A model generated the notes under the pieces. It did no database searches and was not told the DNA's origin. It saw only the letters and a program-made list of their open reading frames with translations. The translations under genes and the position numbers were made by a program. Of a DNA stretch of 64,000 nucleotides, positions 52,713 to 63,740 are shown piece by piece (position 1 is the stretch's first letter; every line of letters starts with the position of its first letter). Origin of the DNA: Paramecium sonneborni (Eukaryota; Ciliophora; Oligohymenophorea; Peniculida; Parameciidae); NCBI GenBank assembly GCA_905182985.1, contig CAJJDN010000138.1, forward strand, positions 142,146 through 206,145. Reading direction: 5' to 3'.

Positions 52713-54015
52713 TCAAGATTGGATTATGGGTACTTCTCCACCTTTTCTAATCCATCTAACTCGCTTTCCATCAATCCATTCTCCTTCTTTCTCAACCTTT
52801 GATTTCCCAATATAAATTCCAATACCATGTTATTTCCCATTCTACCAATATCCTTTAAAAATCTTATATTTATTTCATTAATACCCTCCCATCTGGATAA
52901 CATAATATCCCATATCCTTATTTTACACCATTAACATAATCTCCTTCATATCTCTTCCCATCATTCCAATAAAATGTCTATCATATATAATCAAATTAAA
53001 TCACCCCTTTCCCATGCATCTTATTATTCTTGTACTAACCAACATATCTCTTTCCACCTACAATCTTATAATCTCCATGACCTTCAAATCTATTCTCTTA
53101 AAACTCTCCTTCATAAACTGAACCATCTGCCTCTCTTAATATTCCAATCCCATTCTTCTACCCATTCTTATAATTTCCTTCAAAAGTAGATCCATCTGGC
53201 CAATACTCCTAACCCTTACCATGCTATTTATCATTCTCCCATTATCCTATGTACTTTGCTCCATTCTAATGAATGTAAGTACCCTACTATTAATACTTTA
53301 CAATGTTACAAAACCATGAACTTTATCATTTTTCCAATCTCCTTCATATATATCTCCTTGTGCCAATAATAATCTGCCTCTACCATGTTAACAATTATTC
53401 AACCAATAACCTTCATAATATGAACCATCTAACCAAAATTGTCTTCCTCTACCATGTTTTTAACTTTCATAATAAATAATTAATACCAATTATTCCATTG
53501 TCCTTCATATATGACATCACCTATCAACAATGCCTTTGAAAATGGATAATCTATGAATTATCCATCTTAATTAAAATTAAATGGATCCAATTTATCGAGA
53601 ACCTTTTGATCTAAACATAATTTCATACACTTTTTATTTTTTCACTGTACTTTTAACTTATGTTAACTTCTTTTACATTAAACACAGGAATATGTTACTA
53701 ACCATCCATGTTAAATTTTAAAACATTCTGCTTATTCTTTACATTCTCCTTTTAATTCGATCTATATTAATAAATAAAAGTTTCATCTGATGTTTATGCT
53801 AATGCCTTTGTTTATTATTTCTACATCTTCTTCCTTACTGCATAACCTCGATAATATTCTTATATTCATTCTATTTTAAACATACTCTATATTTATAATG
53901 CCTTTCTATTTAGAAGACTCAAATCTAATTTTGATGCATCTTAAAATGATAAATCGTAGGTTGCTATCTAAAAATTTGCATTTGTTAAGTTTTGACCTCC
54001 ACAGCAATTACCCAT
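52713..54015 (-). CDS. MORN-repeat protein with IQ motif, paralog 2
   Basis: Same plan as its neighbour: start [14 protein letters not shown] motif [18 protein letters not shown], a Cys-rich segment absent in paralog 1 (GECKEQAECF, SCVQCKRSQHKLKCMKLC), a shared junction [10 protein letters not shown] (paralog 1: QVLDKLEDF), then MORN repeats ([42 protein letters not shown]) and an end like [13 protein letters not shown]. Six introns of 21-27 nt were placed. One more base must be accounted for near 53720-53780, between the IQ motif and the Cys-rich segment, where I found no splice pair. The cause is a missed intron or a one-base error. Tandem duplication is the likely origin. Confidence 0.84.
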
Positions 54016-54061
54016 AAATTTATATTATAAATATTAGTAAATTAATTAAGATGATAAATAT

Positions 54062-55527
54062 TCAATAAGCACACCCTTTAATTGAAAGCCATTACATTTC
54101 TTTTCCTAGTCGATAGAATACAAAGTAAAAAGGAAAGACTAGTATTACTATTAACAATATCAATAATTCTGCTAATAAAAAATAAATGCATTTCAATAAA
54201 CTATTAGTTAACTAACAACAAATACCAAAATTTGGGCTTATTTAATCTGCATATTTTTTTATTTAATCCTACTAAAGGTTTAACAATTGATTTGCCTGCT
54301 GCTTTTAAAGTTAATTTAACAATTAAAAGAGGACCTCTAAGAAAATACAGAAATAGACGAGGAACAAAGTAAATCTTTCTCATTTAATCAGGATTTTCAA
54401 TTACCTTTGATGTTTTAAAACGACCATTAGACCAAACTTCTATAAAATCTTATTAATTACTTGCACATCCCTTTATCGACCAATATCTGTAATGATATTC
54501 ATGATATTATTATAAGCAAACCCAACAAAATTAAAATTAACATTAAATACAGGTCATATGATTACACCCAGCATTTTTTTAAATATGTGATTTACATTTT
54601 GGACAATATTTTATTAAGTATTTTACAAGAGCTTATTTAAAATCACCTTAAATTGCATCCTAATATCATAATAAATAAAAACAACCTCACATAACATTCC
54701 TTAATGGGCAATTTGACCACAATTAAAACATACTAATAAACCACATTAACATTATATTAAATTTATTTTAGGATCTTTTTCAATAAAAAGATCACAATTT
54801 TTTCCTGGACACCATTTTTTATTTGGATCATTTTCTATTTCAAGTTTTCTCTTAAAAACCAAATATTATTTGAATTTTTAATCACTAACATTATCCTTTA
54901 TAATTTCTTCAGTAAATGTATTTGTGCATCCAGCTTGTAGACATGGTATATTATTTATTTTTGCAATCTTAATTTTATCTTCTAAATATTCCTTGTAACA
55001 ACTCCTTATAAAATTAAATTACTTAATTACTTACAAAATTAATGTTCACATTATAATAGCCTAACAATTTCCTCAAAACTTGAATTACAAATTGGACATT
55101 TAATATCTTCATCTTTTTATTCAATACTAACTTCTTAAATCTACATATTAACTGAAGATTTCCTCGAAATTTCACTTTATTATTATTATTATTATTCTTC
55201 ATAATAATTTATTTTACCATTTGCATTGTTATTATTATCTTCATTCTCTTCAAAATAAATTAGTTCTACTTTCATTTCTTAATCTTATCCCTTTGGACTA
55301 TTATTATTTGCTTGATTGATTATCTCAATTTTAACATCTTTGTTATCAATTGCTTCTTGTGAATCTTATCTCTTTGTATACTAGTTGTCTAATACAGCAA
55401 CCATTTTTAAGTCTTTATTACTTGTTGAATCAATATTATTATTATGCTCAAATTAACTTTCCTTTATATCTTCTTGATAAGTCTAATCTTATTTTATTTT
55501 TTCCTCATCCTAATCCTAGTTTTGCAT
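54062..55527 (-). CDS. RBR-type E3 ubiquitin ligase with C-terminal membrane anchor
   Basis: 462 residues after introns 55005-55030, 54660-54685 and 54201-54225. The N-terminal 130 residues are acidic with Asn and Gln runs (Gln from TAA repeats near 55185). RING1 at about residue 135 has DIKCPICNSSFEEIV and CEHQFCKSCYKEYLEDKI. The IBR has KKWCPGKNCDLFIEKD and CQCGLLVCFNCGQIAHQG. RING2 has KYCPKCKSHIQKNAGCNHMTC then FQFCWVCLQQY; the last Cys of GCNHMTC is the position of the thioester Cys in Parkin/HHARI. One strong membrane segment lies near the end (LLAELLILLIVILVFPFYFV). The end is 46 bp from the start of MORN paralog 2. Membrane-bound RBRs act in organelle or endosome quality control; the location here is inferred. 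Confidence 0.93.
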
Positions 55528-56115
55528 TTAAATCGCTATATGATCACATTAATCAGGTTCATGGTCAACCTCATTTTATTTATCTACAATTGTGTTTTAT
55601 TTCTCATTTTACAATTATTGTTCATTTATACTTTATGGCTACAGTATTTCTTCTAAATTAATATCGCTTATTTAAGACATTCAAAGCACTAAATATGCTT
55701 AAATTTTTAATATTTATTTAATATTATATTATCAATAATTTAAAACAAAAATATTCCTTTTTCTGATCTTCTTTTAATAGGGATTAATTATTATTGACTT
55801 ATTTATATTTCATAAGTCCTAATTAAATCTTTTAATCTAAATTTTCAACATTTTCACAACTTTATTTTAAAGTAAAATTTATTTCTATTTGACATGACTA
55901 TCTAAATATTTAATACTTGATTATATAATATATTAAAAAAGAGCTAACAATTAAAATTATTCACCATAATCTTTTATATATAATTTTCCTAATCTTAAAT
56001 TTGGTTTTTAAATTGTCATTTGGCTATCTAACAAATTTGTAATATATAATTCAATAAGACAATTTATTTTTTATTCTTTAAATACTAATTTAAACAAAAT
56101 ACAACATAATACTAC
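55528..56115. other. Intergenic, about 590 bp
   Basis: Very AT-rich spacer between divergent genes. No feature recognised. Confidence 0.5.
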
Positions 56116-56631
56116 ATGATTGCTTAAAGTTTGACCAAATCATAAAACTTAATTTTTTTGTTTAACTAAACAATACTAATATTTTTATTAGATAATGTAT
56201 TAAGTATTTTTACAAGCTCATTATTTTTGGAATGGTATGGATTAGCATTGATTCAATTGAATGAATTAGACAAAACTTAAAATTTTAATATTGCTTAGAA
56301 GAAAACTATAAGTTATAATTTTGGGAATGTTATAGCTTAAAGCTCAATTATATTCTTTACAGATTATTTTGTAAATAATTGGAATATTTGTAGAATGATA
56401 AGCAAATAATTAAAATTAAATTTCTTCTTACAAGATTATTATCATTATTCTTCATTGAAAAAATGTTACGATTGTAAAATTATAAATAATACTTGGATTT
56501 CCCTATAAAAATTGAAATTTAAAAATGCTTTAGAGATAGTTGAGTAGTTGAATGGAATCATATTACCTGTACATCAAAAGAAGATAATAGAATTGTCCTA
56601 AGCTTACGATATCTAAATCAAAATTTTTTGA
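56116..56631 (+). CDS. Hypothetical protein, 171 residues
   Basis: An unbroken frame ATG to TGA 56629-56631. The hydrophobic N-terminus (NLIFLFNQTILIFLLDNVLS) could be a signal anchor. The body has protein-like composition: SSLFLEWYGLALIQLNELDK, a CYDCK pair and LKFKNALEIVEQLNGIILP. No family recognised. It may be one exon of a longer gene, because plausible short frames follow to about 56820. Above chance for length, but support is only compositional. Confidence 0.4.
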
Positions 56632-56911
56632 GTTTATTAGCAACAATGATTACTTATGTTACAAAGAGGATACTATATTAGGATTAATTATTTTCAATAT
56701 ATCCAGGTTGAGCAAATAAGATTCATGATAGGGTTAGGGATTTTTACATTCTTTCGAAGAAAGGATCAAAAGAAAATGATATCCCATATTAAATAATAAA
56801 TTAAACACTTTAAAAATTAAGGAGAATAATGATAGAATATGATTCTATATTATGTTTGAATAGTACTTAATATTAGTTTTTTTTTATCTAAATATTTAAA
56901 GAATTTAATTT

Positions 56912-58106
56912 ATGGGCAATAAAGAAAAAAAGAAACAAAATTAATAGAGATATTTATAGTAGGAATATTCTATTTATGCTAAGTTTAAAGAAGAATTACA
57001 TTTATTCAAAAAACTCAATATTAACAACCTTTCTCCAGAAGTCATATTGTATCTTTTTGAAAAACTACTTGCTGTTATAAAATAATGTTTTATAAGGTTA
57101 ATTTAATTTTTATTCTGTCTCTTAATAAAAAGAGAAATCAAAATTTTTAAACAATTTTAGAATAAATAAATTAGACTTACCCACAAAAAACAAAATATAT
57201 ATATGTTAGGGGCACTAAAGATAGAGATTTATCAGATATACTTAAAAATTACTAAAAATAATAAATTATTTTTATATATGATTTTTAATAATTAATATGT
57301 TCAGAAATCTTAGATAATAGTATCAAAAAGATATTGATTTTCATTTTTTGGAACAATTTAATAAATCCTCAATTAATTTAAGATGCTAGAATCAGAATTT
57401 ACCTTTAGTGATTAAAAATAGTTGTGTAAGATTAAAATAGCATCTAAATCTCAATTAACTGAACTATCTGAATGTAATGTTAAAATATCCTAGTTCTAAA
57501 AGTATTTATTTAGAGATATTTAGAATCAAATATTATAAAAGATCAAGAAGTTCTTAAACATCTTTGGAAGGGTTTCTGAATAAAAGAGATTAACAAATAC
57601 TTCTATCTTTACCTTTTCATTCAATTAAAATGCATTAAATACAAGTGATTATGAAACTATGGAGAAGATATATCTTTCTTGTATTATTTTTACTGAGATA
57701 TTAAAAGCAACGATAAGAACACTAAAAATTAATTCTTTAGAATAGATATCTTTAATTAGGCACTCCTAAGATCCACATTGATACAACAAAAAAAAGAAGA
57801 AGAAATGCTAACAGTTAATTTAAATTATCTACATTTGCTGAATATATTGATGCTCAAGATAAACAAGAATCTAAAACTAAAAGAACAGATGATGAAAAAG
57901 TTATGAAAAGCCCAGTATATTTGTCATTCAAATATAATGATGTTAGAACTTGCAGATTGCTGAGATTTCGTAATAATAGTATTCGTACTTCTAATCCTGA
58001 TTCTCCATTTAAAATTAATCAAAAACTTGACAAAAAAAATAAATTACCTCCTTTATCTTAAATAGATAGAAGGATGCAAAGAGTTTATTCGAATTTCGGT
58101 AAGTGA
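56912..58106 (+). CDS. Hypothetical multi-exon gene, exon structure unresolved
   Basis: The ATG starts MGNKEKKKQNQQRYLQQEYS, possibly myristoylated, then KEELHLFKKLNINNLSPEV. Further coding-like pieces follow in different frames: RGTKDRDLSDILKNYQ near 57215, KDIDFHFLEQFNKSSI near 57330, QLTELSECNVKISQFQKYLF near 57440, YETMEKIYLSCIIFTEILKA near 57650, and a convincing basic end from about 57770 (TPKIHIDTTKKRRRNANSQF, FAEYIDAQDKQESKTKRTDD, DRRMQRVYSNFGK) with TGA 58104-58106. I could not place all introns. No domain recognised. Confidence 0.45.
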
Positions 58107-58470
58107 TATTTTTTGCATATATTGATCAATTCAATAACAAGGAAAAAATATTTCTTAACTTTTATTTCATTTTAATATATCTAGATTATTTATAATCAAT
58201 TATATCTCAAATTAGACTAGTATTTAAATATTTCTCAAGACCCTTATAATAAATCGATTTTAAATTGGAGATTGCATCTTATTATAATGAATAAAATTTT
58301 TAATATTTAAGATCTTAATTCTTAATAAAGATCAAGATTTAAAAATTTAAATAACTTACTTTCCTTTATGGTGTTTTTAAAGTCTAACTTTGTTTATAAA
58401 TAATTAAAATTAAGCTTTTAATTTATACATCTGTTGGACGATTGTTGTAAATATATTGTTATATTAATAT
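58107..58470. other. Intergenic, about 360 bp
   Basis: Spacer between convergent genes. Nothing recognised. Confidence 0.45.
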
Positions 58471-58704
58471 TCAATTCTTGATCAGAATATTTTGAAAGAC
58501 TTTTGAATAATTTGAATTAACTTCTTCATCTCTAGCCATTCCTTCAAAGTTCATACCATCTCTTCCAGTTTGCATCCTCAAAATCATTTAGGGCTTTGGT
58601 GGTTATTCAAATTATTTTTATCTTTTTTCTTATTTATCTTTATTTTATTGTTATTTTTCTTTTTAATTATCACTAGGTTCATTTTGTTTCTTATCTTGAT
58701 CCAT
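58471..58704 (-). CDS. Small hydrophilic protein, 77 residues
   Basis: An intact frame starting MDQDKKQNEPSDNQKEK. The N-terminal half is Lys/Gln/Asp-rich and likely disordered. The C-terminal half is more distinctive (PQMILRMQTGRDGMNFEGMA, ending QNILIKN). No membrane segment. Convergent with the preceding gene. Not recognised, but the Met/Gly/Asp-rich segment is unlike random AT-rich sequence. Confidence 0.5.
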
Positions 58705-58996
58705 TATTAAAAAATATATTTAATACAAAAATTAAAAAAATTTAATCTACTTTTGAACTGAGATATTTAATGCGTGTATATAATTAATTTTATAAGGGGG
58801 GTGTGTAGTTTGATATAAATTTTATATTTATTAAAAATTTTCATTTTTTAGGATAGAATTAACTTTCCTAGCTAATCGATCGGCCCTATTGGTTAGAAAT
58901 TTTTTGAAGAAGCTAATTAAATTTTCAAAATCAATTTAATAAATTAGCAGTTTAAAATAAAAATGCATAGAGATGTGTATATTATAATATTTATAA

Positions 58997-59452
58997 TACA
59001 TATTTAAATTTTATTAGTATTTTCTTAAATTAATTACAAAAATTTCAATAAATTTTAGAAGTTGAGAATTTTTCGTCTCAAATTTAAAAAAAATTGATTT
59101 ATTTCTTTTTATTTCATATTTATTAATATTTTATGAATCTCAGTTCAAGAGTTTTGTATTTAATTTATTTTTCATCTCTCTATACTTTCAATATTTATTT
59201 TGCCTAACATTTCTACTAGTGCCTGTTATGAAAGCTTTATGCTTATTCTTCAAAATATTTTGTGGAATTTCAGCTCATTTTTTCTATACATTATTTCATT
59301 TATAGGTTTCTAAAAAGAGTTATCCATCAGTTCTATTTATTGTTTTAAATAATTTCTATTGATTAATTATTCTAATTTTAATATTAGTTTTTCTTAATCT
59401 TTTATATTTATTTCAATAAGGATTTTTAGAATTAGTTTTCGCCTCTCTATTA
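58997..59452. repeat. Direct repeat 3, left copy (456 bp) beside the N gap
   Basis: Identical to 60023-60478 as far as I can read. Each copy abuts the 570-base gap, as if two contigs with the same end sequence had been spaced by an estimated gap. Minus-strand frames hold coding-like pieces (DNSFQKPINEIMYRKN; ILKNKHKAFITGTSRNVRQ), too broken to model. Confidence 0.9.
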
Positions 59453-60022
59453 NNNNNNNNNNNNNNNNNNNNNNNNNNNNNNNNNNNNNNNNNNNNNNNN
59501 NNNNNNNNNNNNNNNNNNNNNNNNNNNNNNNNNNNNNNNNNNNNNNNNNNNNNNNNNNNNNNNNNNNNNNNNNNNNNNNNNNNNNNNNNNNNNNNNNNNN
59601 NNNNNNNNNNNNNNNNNNNNNNNNNNNNNNNNNNNNNNNNNNNNNNNNNNNNNNNNNNNNNNNNNNNNNNNNNNNNNNNNNNNNNNNNNNNNNNNNNNNN
59701 NNNNNNNNNNNNNNNNNNNNNNNNNNNNNNNNNNNNNNNNNNNNNNNNNNNNNNNNNNNNNNNNNNNNNNNNNNNNNNNNNNNNNNNNNNNNNNNNNNNN
59801 NNNNNNNNNNNNNNNNNNNNNNNNNNNNNNNNNNNNNNNNNNNNNNNNNNNNNNNNNNNNNNNNNNNNNNNNNNNNNNNNNNNNNNNNNNNNNNNNNNNN
59901 NNNNNNNNNNNNNNNNNNNNNNNNNNNNNNNNNNNNNNNNNNNNNNNNNNNNNNNNNNNNNNNNNNNNNNNNNNNNNNNNNNNNNNNNNNNNNNNNNNNN
60001 NNNNNNNNNNNNNNNNNNNNNN
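59453..60022. other. Run of 570 N (assembly gap)
   Basis: No sequence is given. The 456-bp identity of the two flanks suggests the contigs overlap and the gap may not exist. Confidence 0.97.
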
Positions 60023-60478
60023 TACATATTTAAATTTTATTAGTATTTTCTTAAATTAATTACAAAAATTTCAATAAATTTTAGAAGTTGAGAATTTTTC
60101 GTCTCAAATTTAAAAAAAATTGATTTATTTCTTTTTATTTCATATTTATTAATATTTTATGAATCTCAGTTCAAGAGTTTTGTATTTAATTTATTTTTCA
60201 TCTCTCTATACTTTCAATATTTATTTTGCCTAACATTTCTACTAGTGCCTGTTATGAAAGCTTTATGCTTATTCTTCAAAATATTTTGTGGAATTTCAGC
60301 TCATTTTTTCTATACATTATTTCATTTATAGGTTTCTAAAAAGAGTTATCCATCAGTTCTATTTATTGTTTTAAATAATTTCTATTGATTAATTATTCTA
60401 ATTTTAATATTAGTTTTTCTTAATCTTTTATATTTATTTCAATAAGGATTTTTAGAATTAGTTTTCGCCTCTCTATTA
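60023..60478. repeat. Direct repeat 3, right copy (456 bp)
   Basis: Copy of 58997-59452 directly after the gap, continuing into unique sequence at 60479. Confidence 0.9.
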
Positions 60479-60560
60479 GAGCTTATTAGAAAGAAAATAT
60501 TAAAAAAATTTTTTATTATTTTATAAAATTGATAAAAATAATTTAACCTTATTTTTAGAT

Positions 60561-61313
60561 ATGGATAAAATAGATTTATCTACGATTTTGTATAAATTTT
60601 TCCAATAAAACAGTTATATTTAGTAAGTTAAATTATTTTTGAACTAAATTTATTTTTTATTTCAAGATGCTTTATGATAACAATTTAAGAAAAACTCTTA
60701 TTAATAAAGGTTGCCGATTAACTTTAATGTATAAATTGAGGCTGAAAAAATATAGATAATGAAAGAACTAAATCGTTAGCAGACTTTAAAATGAATTTCA
60801 ATTAATTAAATAGGAGATTAATAGAATTTTCATAAGAAGTGATTAAAATTTTGAAGAAAGGTTACTCTTAACGGGACTATTCTTTATACAAGTAAAGATT
60901 AGAGTAATTTATAGGAATGCATAAAAATTCAATATTGAAAGCAGGTGATAAATCAAGATCATGAAATATAATCAAGAAGTTAAGCAAACATTCAAGTGAA
61001 AATTAATGTAATAGTTAAACTAAAGTTAAATTTAATAACTGATAAGAATAAGCATCAATTCTTTAAGAAATCTAAATATGAAAAGAGGAGGACTTTTCTG
61101 ATATATCATTTGCGTCTTTGACTAATAACGATTCTGAAACAATTCAAGATATTATTGAAAATTCAGAAAAAATGCCTAAAGAGTTTTTTAGATTCATAAT
61201 TGTAAGAACTAAAGATTATATGTGAAATTTTTAGATAGAAAATAGATGTAAATGAATTATAATTAACATTAGAGGAGACCACTTTACTAAAATCATAAAT
61301 AAGAATGAAATGA
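60561..61313 (+). other. Coding-like region, gene model unresolved
   Basis: Begins with ATG (MDKIDLSTILYKFFQ). Several overlapping frames then look like charged helical protein: FNVQIEAEKIQIMKELNRQQ and QNEFQLIKQEINRIF in one set, and FNQLNRRLIEFSQEVIKIL and YKQRLEQFIGMHKNSILKAG in another. Further on, FSDISFASLTNNDSETIQ and, after a possible 37-nt intron, DVNELQLTLEETTLLKSQ end at TGA 61311-61313. In the second frame three TGA codons interrupt. A coiled-coil gene with many introns, or a decaying one. Confidence 0.35.
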
Positions 61314-61507
61314 TAAAAAGAAAATTAGAAAATTAAGATATGTCTAAGAGATTAATTGAGGGAAAAAATAAATTAAAAAGAATGTAAGAATATGAAAAGG
61401 AATAATAATAGCTGAAAAATTGAAAAAAATTGCTTTAAATTTGGAATGTTGTTTATTTTTACTAATTTTATAGTTTTTTTTATTATAAATAGTATAAATA
61501 GTATAAA

Positions 61508-62101
61508 ATGGGAAAACATAAAATTAGAAGCAGATCAAGGTCATATGAAAAAAAGAAACATAAAAATGAGAAGTATAAATAAAAAGATGCAGAAGCAGAT
61601 TCTAAGGATTGAGAAAAGATAAAATAGATTAAGGATAAAAGTCTGTATAAACAGGATTAGATGTTTTAGAAATTATTAAAAAAGAGAGGAAAGAAGATGA
61701 AGAAAAATTAGAATAATGGAAAAAAAAAGTAGGATATACAGGATTAAAAGTTAAAGCTCCATTAAATATTTATGAAGAAGTATGAAAAATCTTTATATAA
61801 TATTAGATAATGAAAAAGAATATAGTAGCTCCAGTGAAACCAGTAAATCCTTCTTTATTAAATAACCCTCAGGCGCCTAGAATGATTGAAATTTTGGTTA
61901 ATGATAGATTAGGTAAAAAGAGAGAATAAAGTGTTGTCCTCAAGATAAAATAGGAGATCTTAAAAAATTGATTTCTGCTAAAATTAGAGTTAGACCTGAG
62001 AAGATTAGATTATAGAAATAACATAGTGTGTTTAAGGATCATATAACTTAGAAGATTACGAAATAAAACATGAAATGTGTTTGGAAATGTATTTTAATTA
62101 A
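61508..62101 (+). pseudogene. Broken gene with SR-like N-terminus and UBL5/Hub1 ubiquitin-like domain
   Basis: The ATG gives MGKHKIRSRSRSYEKKKHK. After a one-base frame break near 61610 comes VLEIIKKERKEDEEKLEQW, then KKKVGYTGLKVKAPLNIYEE and a clean 27-nt intron (GTATGA...ATTAG near 61783). The text continues APVKPVNPSLLNNPQAPR into a UBL5/Hub1 domain: MIEILVNDRLGKK, a one-base break, then CCPQDKIGDLKKLISAKIRV and HSVFKDHIT, another one-base break, and LEDYEIKHEMCLEMYFN. Hub1 binds spliceosome proteins without covalent conjugation. Three single-base losses within 500 bp mean either a pseudogene or poor sequence close to the gap. Confidence 0.75.
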
Positions 62102-62731
62102 ATTTTGCTTATTATTGTTATTCAATTCATATCTCTAAAAACCAATTTATTTCTTCTATTGATTGATCTTACTTATTCAAAAATTGATGAGAGCTTGAAA
62201 ATTTCTTTTTCATTAACAACTATTTCTTCTATTATTTTATTTCTAAAAATAATATTTATAAAATATAAACACTCTTTCTTCATATTCAATTGAACCCTTT
62301 TATTGGAGATATTTGATGTAACAATTAATTTTTATGTTCAAATGAATTAAGGTCATCTTGTTTAATCATCAATTAAAACGAGTAACCTTTTATTAAAATT
62401 AAAGCAAATCCAATTAATTCTTGATTTAGTAATATAATTTAACAATTTTCATAAACTTCTTAAAATTGCTTAATAAAAGTTTATTTTTTTAGTTACCAAT
62501 CTGGGATTTAAATCTTTAAAACATGATTTCTTTATATTAAGTAGCGATTTAATTTAAATAAACTTTCAAATTTATGATATGATTTTAATCTTAATTTAAA
62601 TTGATTCATCATTGTACATCAATTTATTTGGAATAGCTGTTACAATTCAAAGTAGGCTTATGAATAAAAACTGTTAATTAATATAAGAAATAAATGTAAT
62701 TTCATATTTTTAATAAACAAATATATAAATG
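62102..62731. other. No confident gene (about 630 bp)
   Basis: A frame after the UBL5 segment stays open to TGA 62291-62293 with a hydrophobic, Ile/Phe-rich translation. I see no start or motif and treat it as spacer. Confidence 0.4.
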
Positions 62732-63490
62732 TCATGTATAACAATGCAAAAATGCTTTAACGTGTCCTTCTCCAATTCCTGATCCATATTAATTAGGGTA
62801 TATTCCAGTAATTTAAAGAAATTGTGGATCGTTATTTTAACCATTCATGATTTAAAGTAATTGTTTTTTTGAGAGCCATTTAAAGTCATCAACTTCATTT
62901 TCTTAAATTTTAATGGTGAGATTTGAATAAGGTTGATTAATTTTTACTTCATAAAACATACATAAGGTTTGTTTAATAGGATATTAATTTTCTTCTAGTT
63001 TGGTAGGATAAATTGATTCGTACATTACTTTTAATTCAATTTTTGAAAGAATGGGTAATACATTTAATCCAGTTTCTTCTTAAAGTTCTCTAAGACATTC
63101 ACTTTCTAAATTTTAATGTTATTCAACCATTCCTCCTGGGAAAACCCAACTTTTAGGAAAGGTTTTCATTTTAGAGTGTCTTCTTGTAATTAAAAAATTA
63201 TAATCTCTATCACATAACATGGCAACTGTGGCTAATTTAATTTTAGAGTAAATTTAATTCTAAGGTTTGAGATCTTTGTTTTAGCAAGGACAACAATTTG
63301 AATGAAGTAAATATACCTAAGACCATCCTTATTCATATAAACTTAGATTCAATTATGCTTCATGTTATTTGTATTGATAACTAATAAGATTATTGTCAAA
63401 GAGTTCTAACATACATTTACCTGCATAAAGGGTTGTGCCTCTTAATATATCAACACCATAATTCATTTATAATTTAAGAATAGACCTCAT
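62732..63490 (-). CDS. Nudix hydrolase
   Basis: 252 residues, intronless. The start was chosen at the upstream in-frame ATG (MRSILKLQMNYG); the second ATG 24 bases later is possible. The Nudix box GGMVEQHQNLESECL, then RELQEETGL, fits GX5EX7REUXEEXGU exactly (about residues 115-140), preceded by KTFPKSWVFPGG. A CCPC cluster near residue 60 may bind metal. The overall length and the HSKMKTFPKSWVFPGG lead-in resemble NUDT17/NUDT8-like proteins, which hydrolyse nucleoside-diphosphate derivatives such as CoA or caps. The exact substrate cannot be read from the sequence. Confidence 0.9.
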
Positions 63491-63740
63491 CTAAAGTTTA
63501 AAATTAAAATAAAGCAACAAAAGTATATGAGTATTTTAAAAATTAATTAGAATACTTGAACATATAAATGAGTAAATGAAGATATAACAAGAAATTTATT
63601 AAATATAGACATTTTTGATGAAACAAAGCTCAATAAATTAAATAAAACAGCAAAAGGTAGAATAAAACAAAATGAATGGAGAAAATCCATTCTAAATGTT
63701 TATTTTTAAGATTAAATGTACGTTATTTTATAATATGATT

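Noticed and set aside
55350..55661. Two overlapping hydrophobic plus-strand frames
   Set aside because: Antisense to the acidic N-terminus of the RBR ligase and its upstream region; no start or splice context.
59413..60027. Open frame of about 200 codons on the minus strand
   Set aside because: It consists of the N gap; nothing is encoded.
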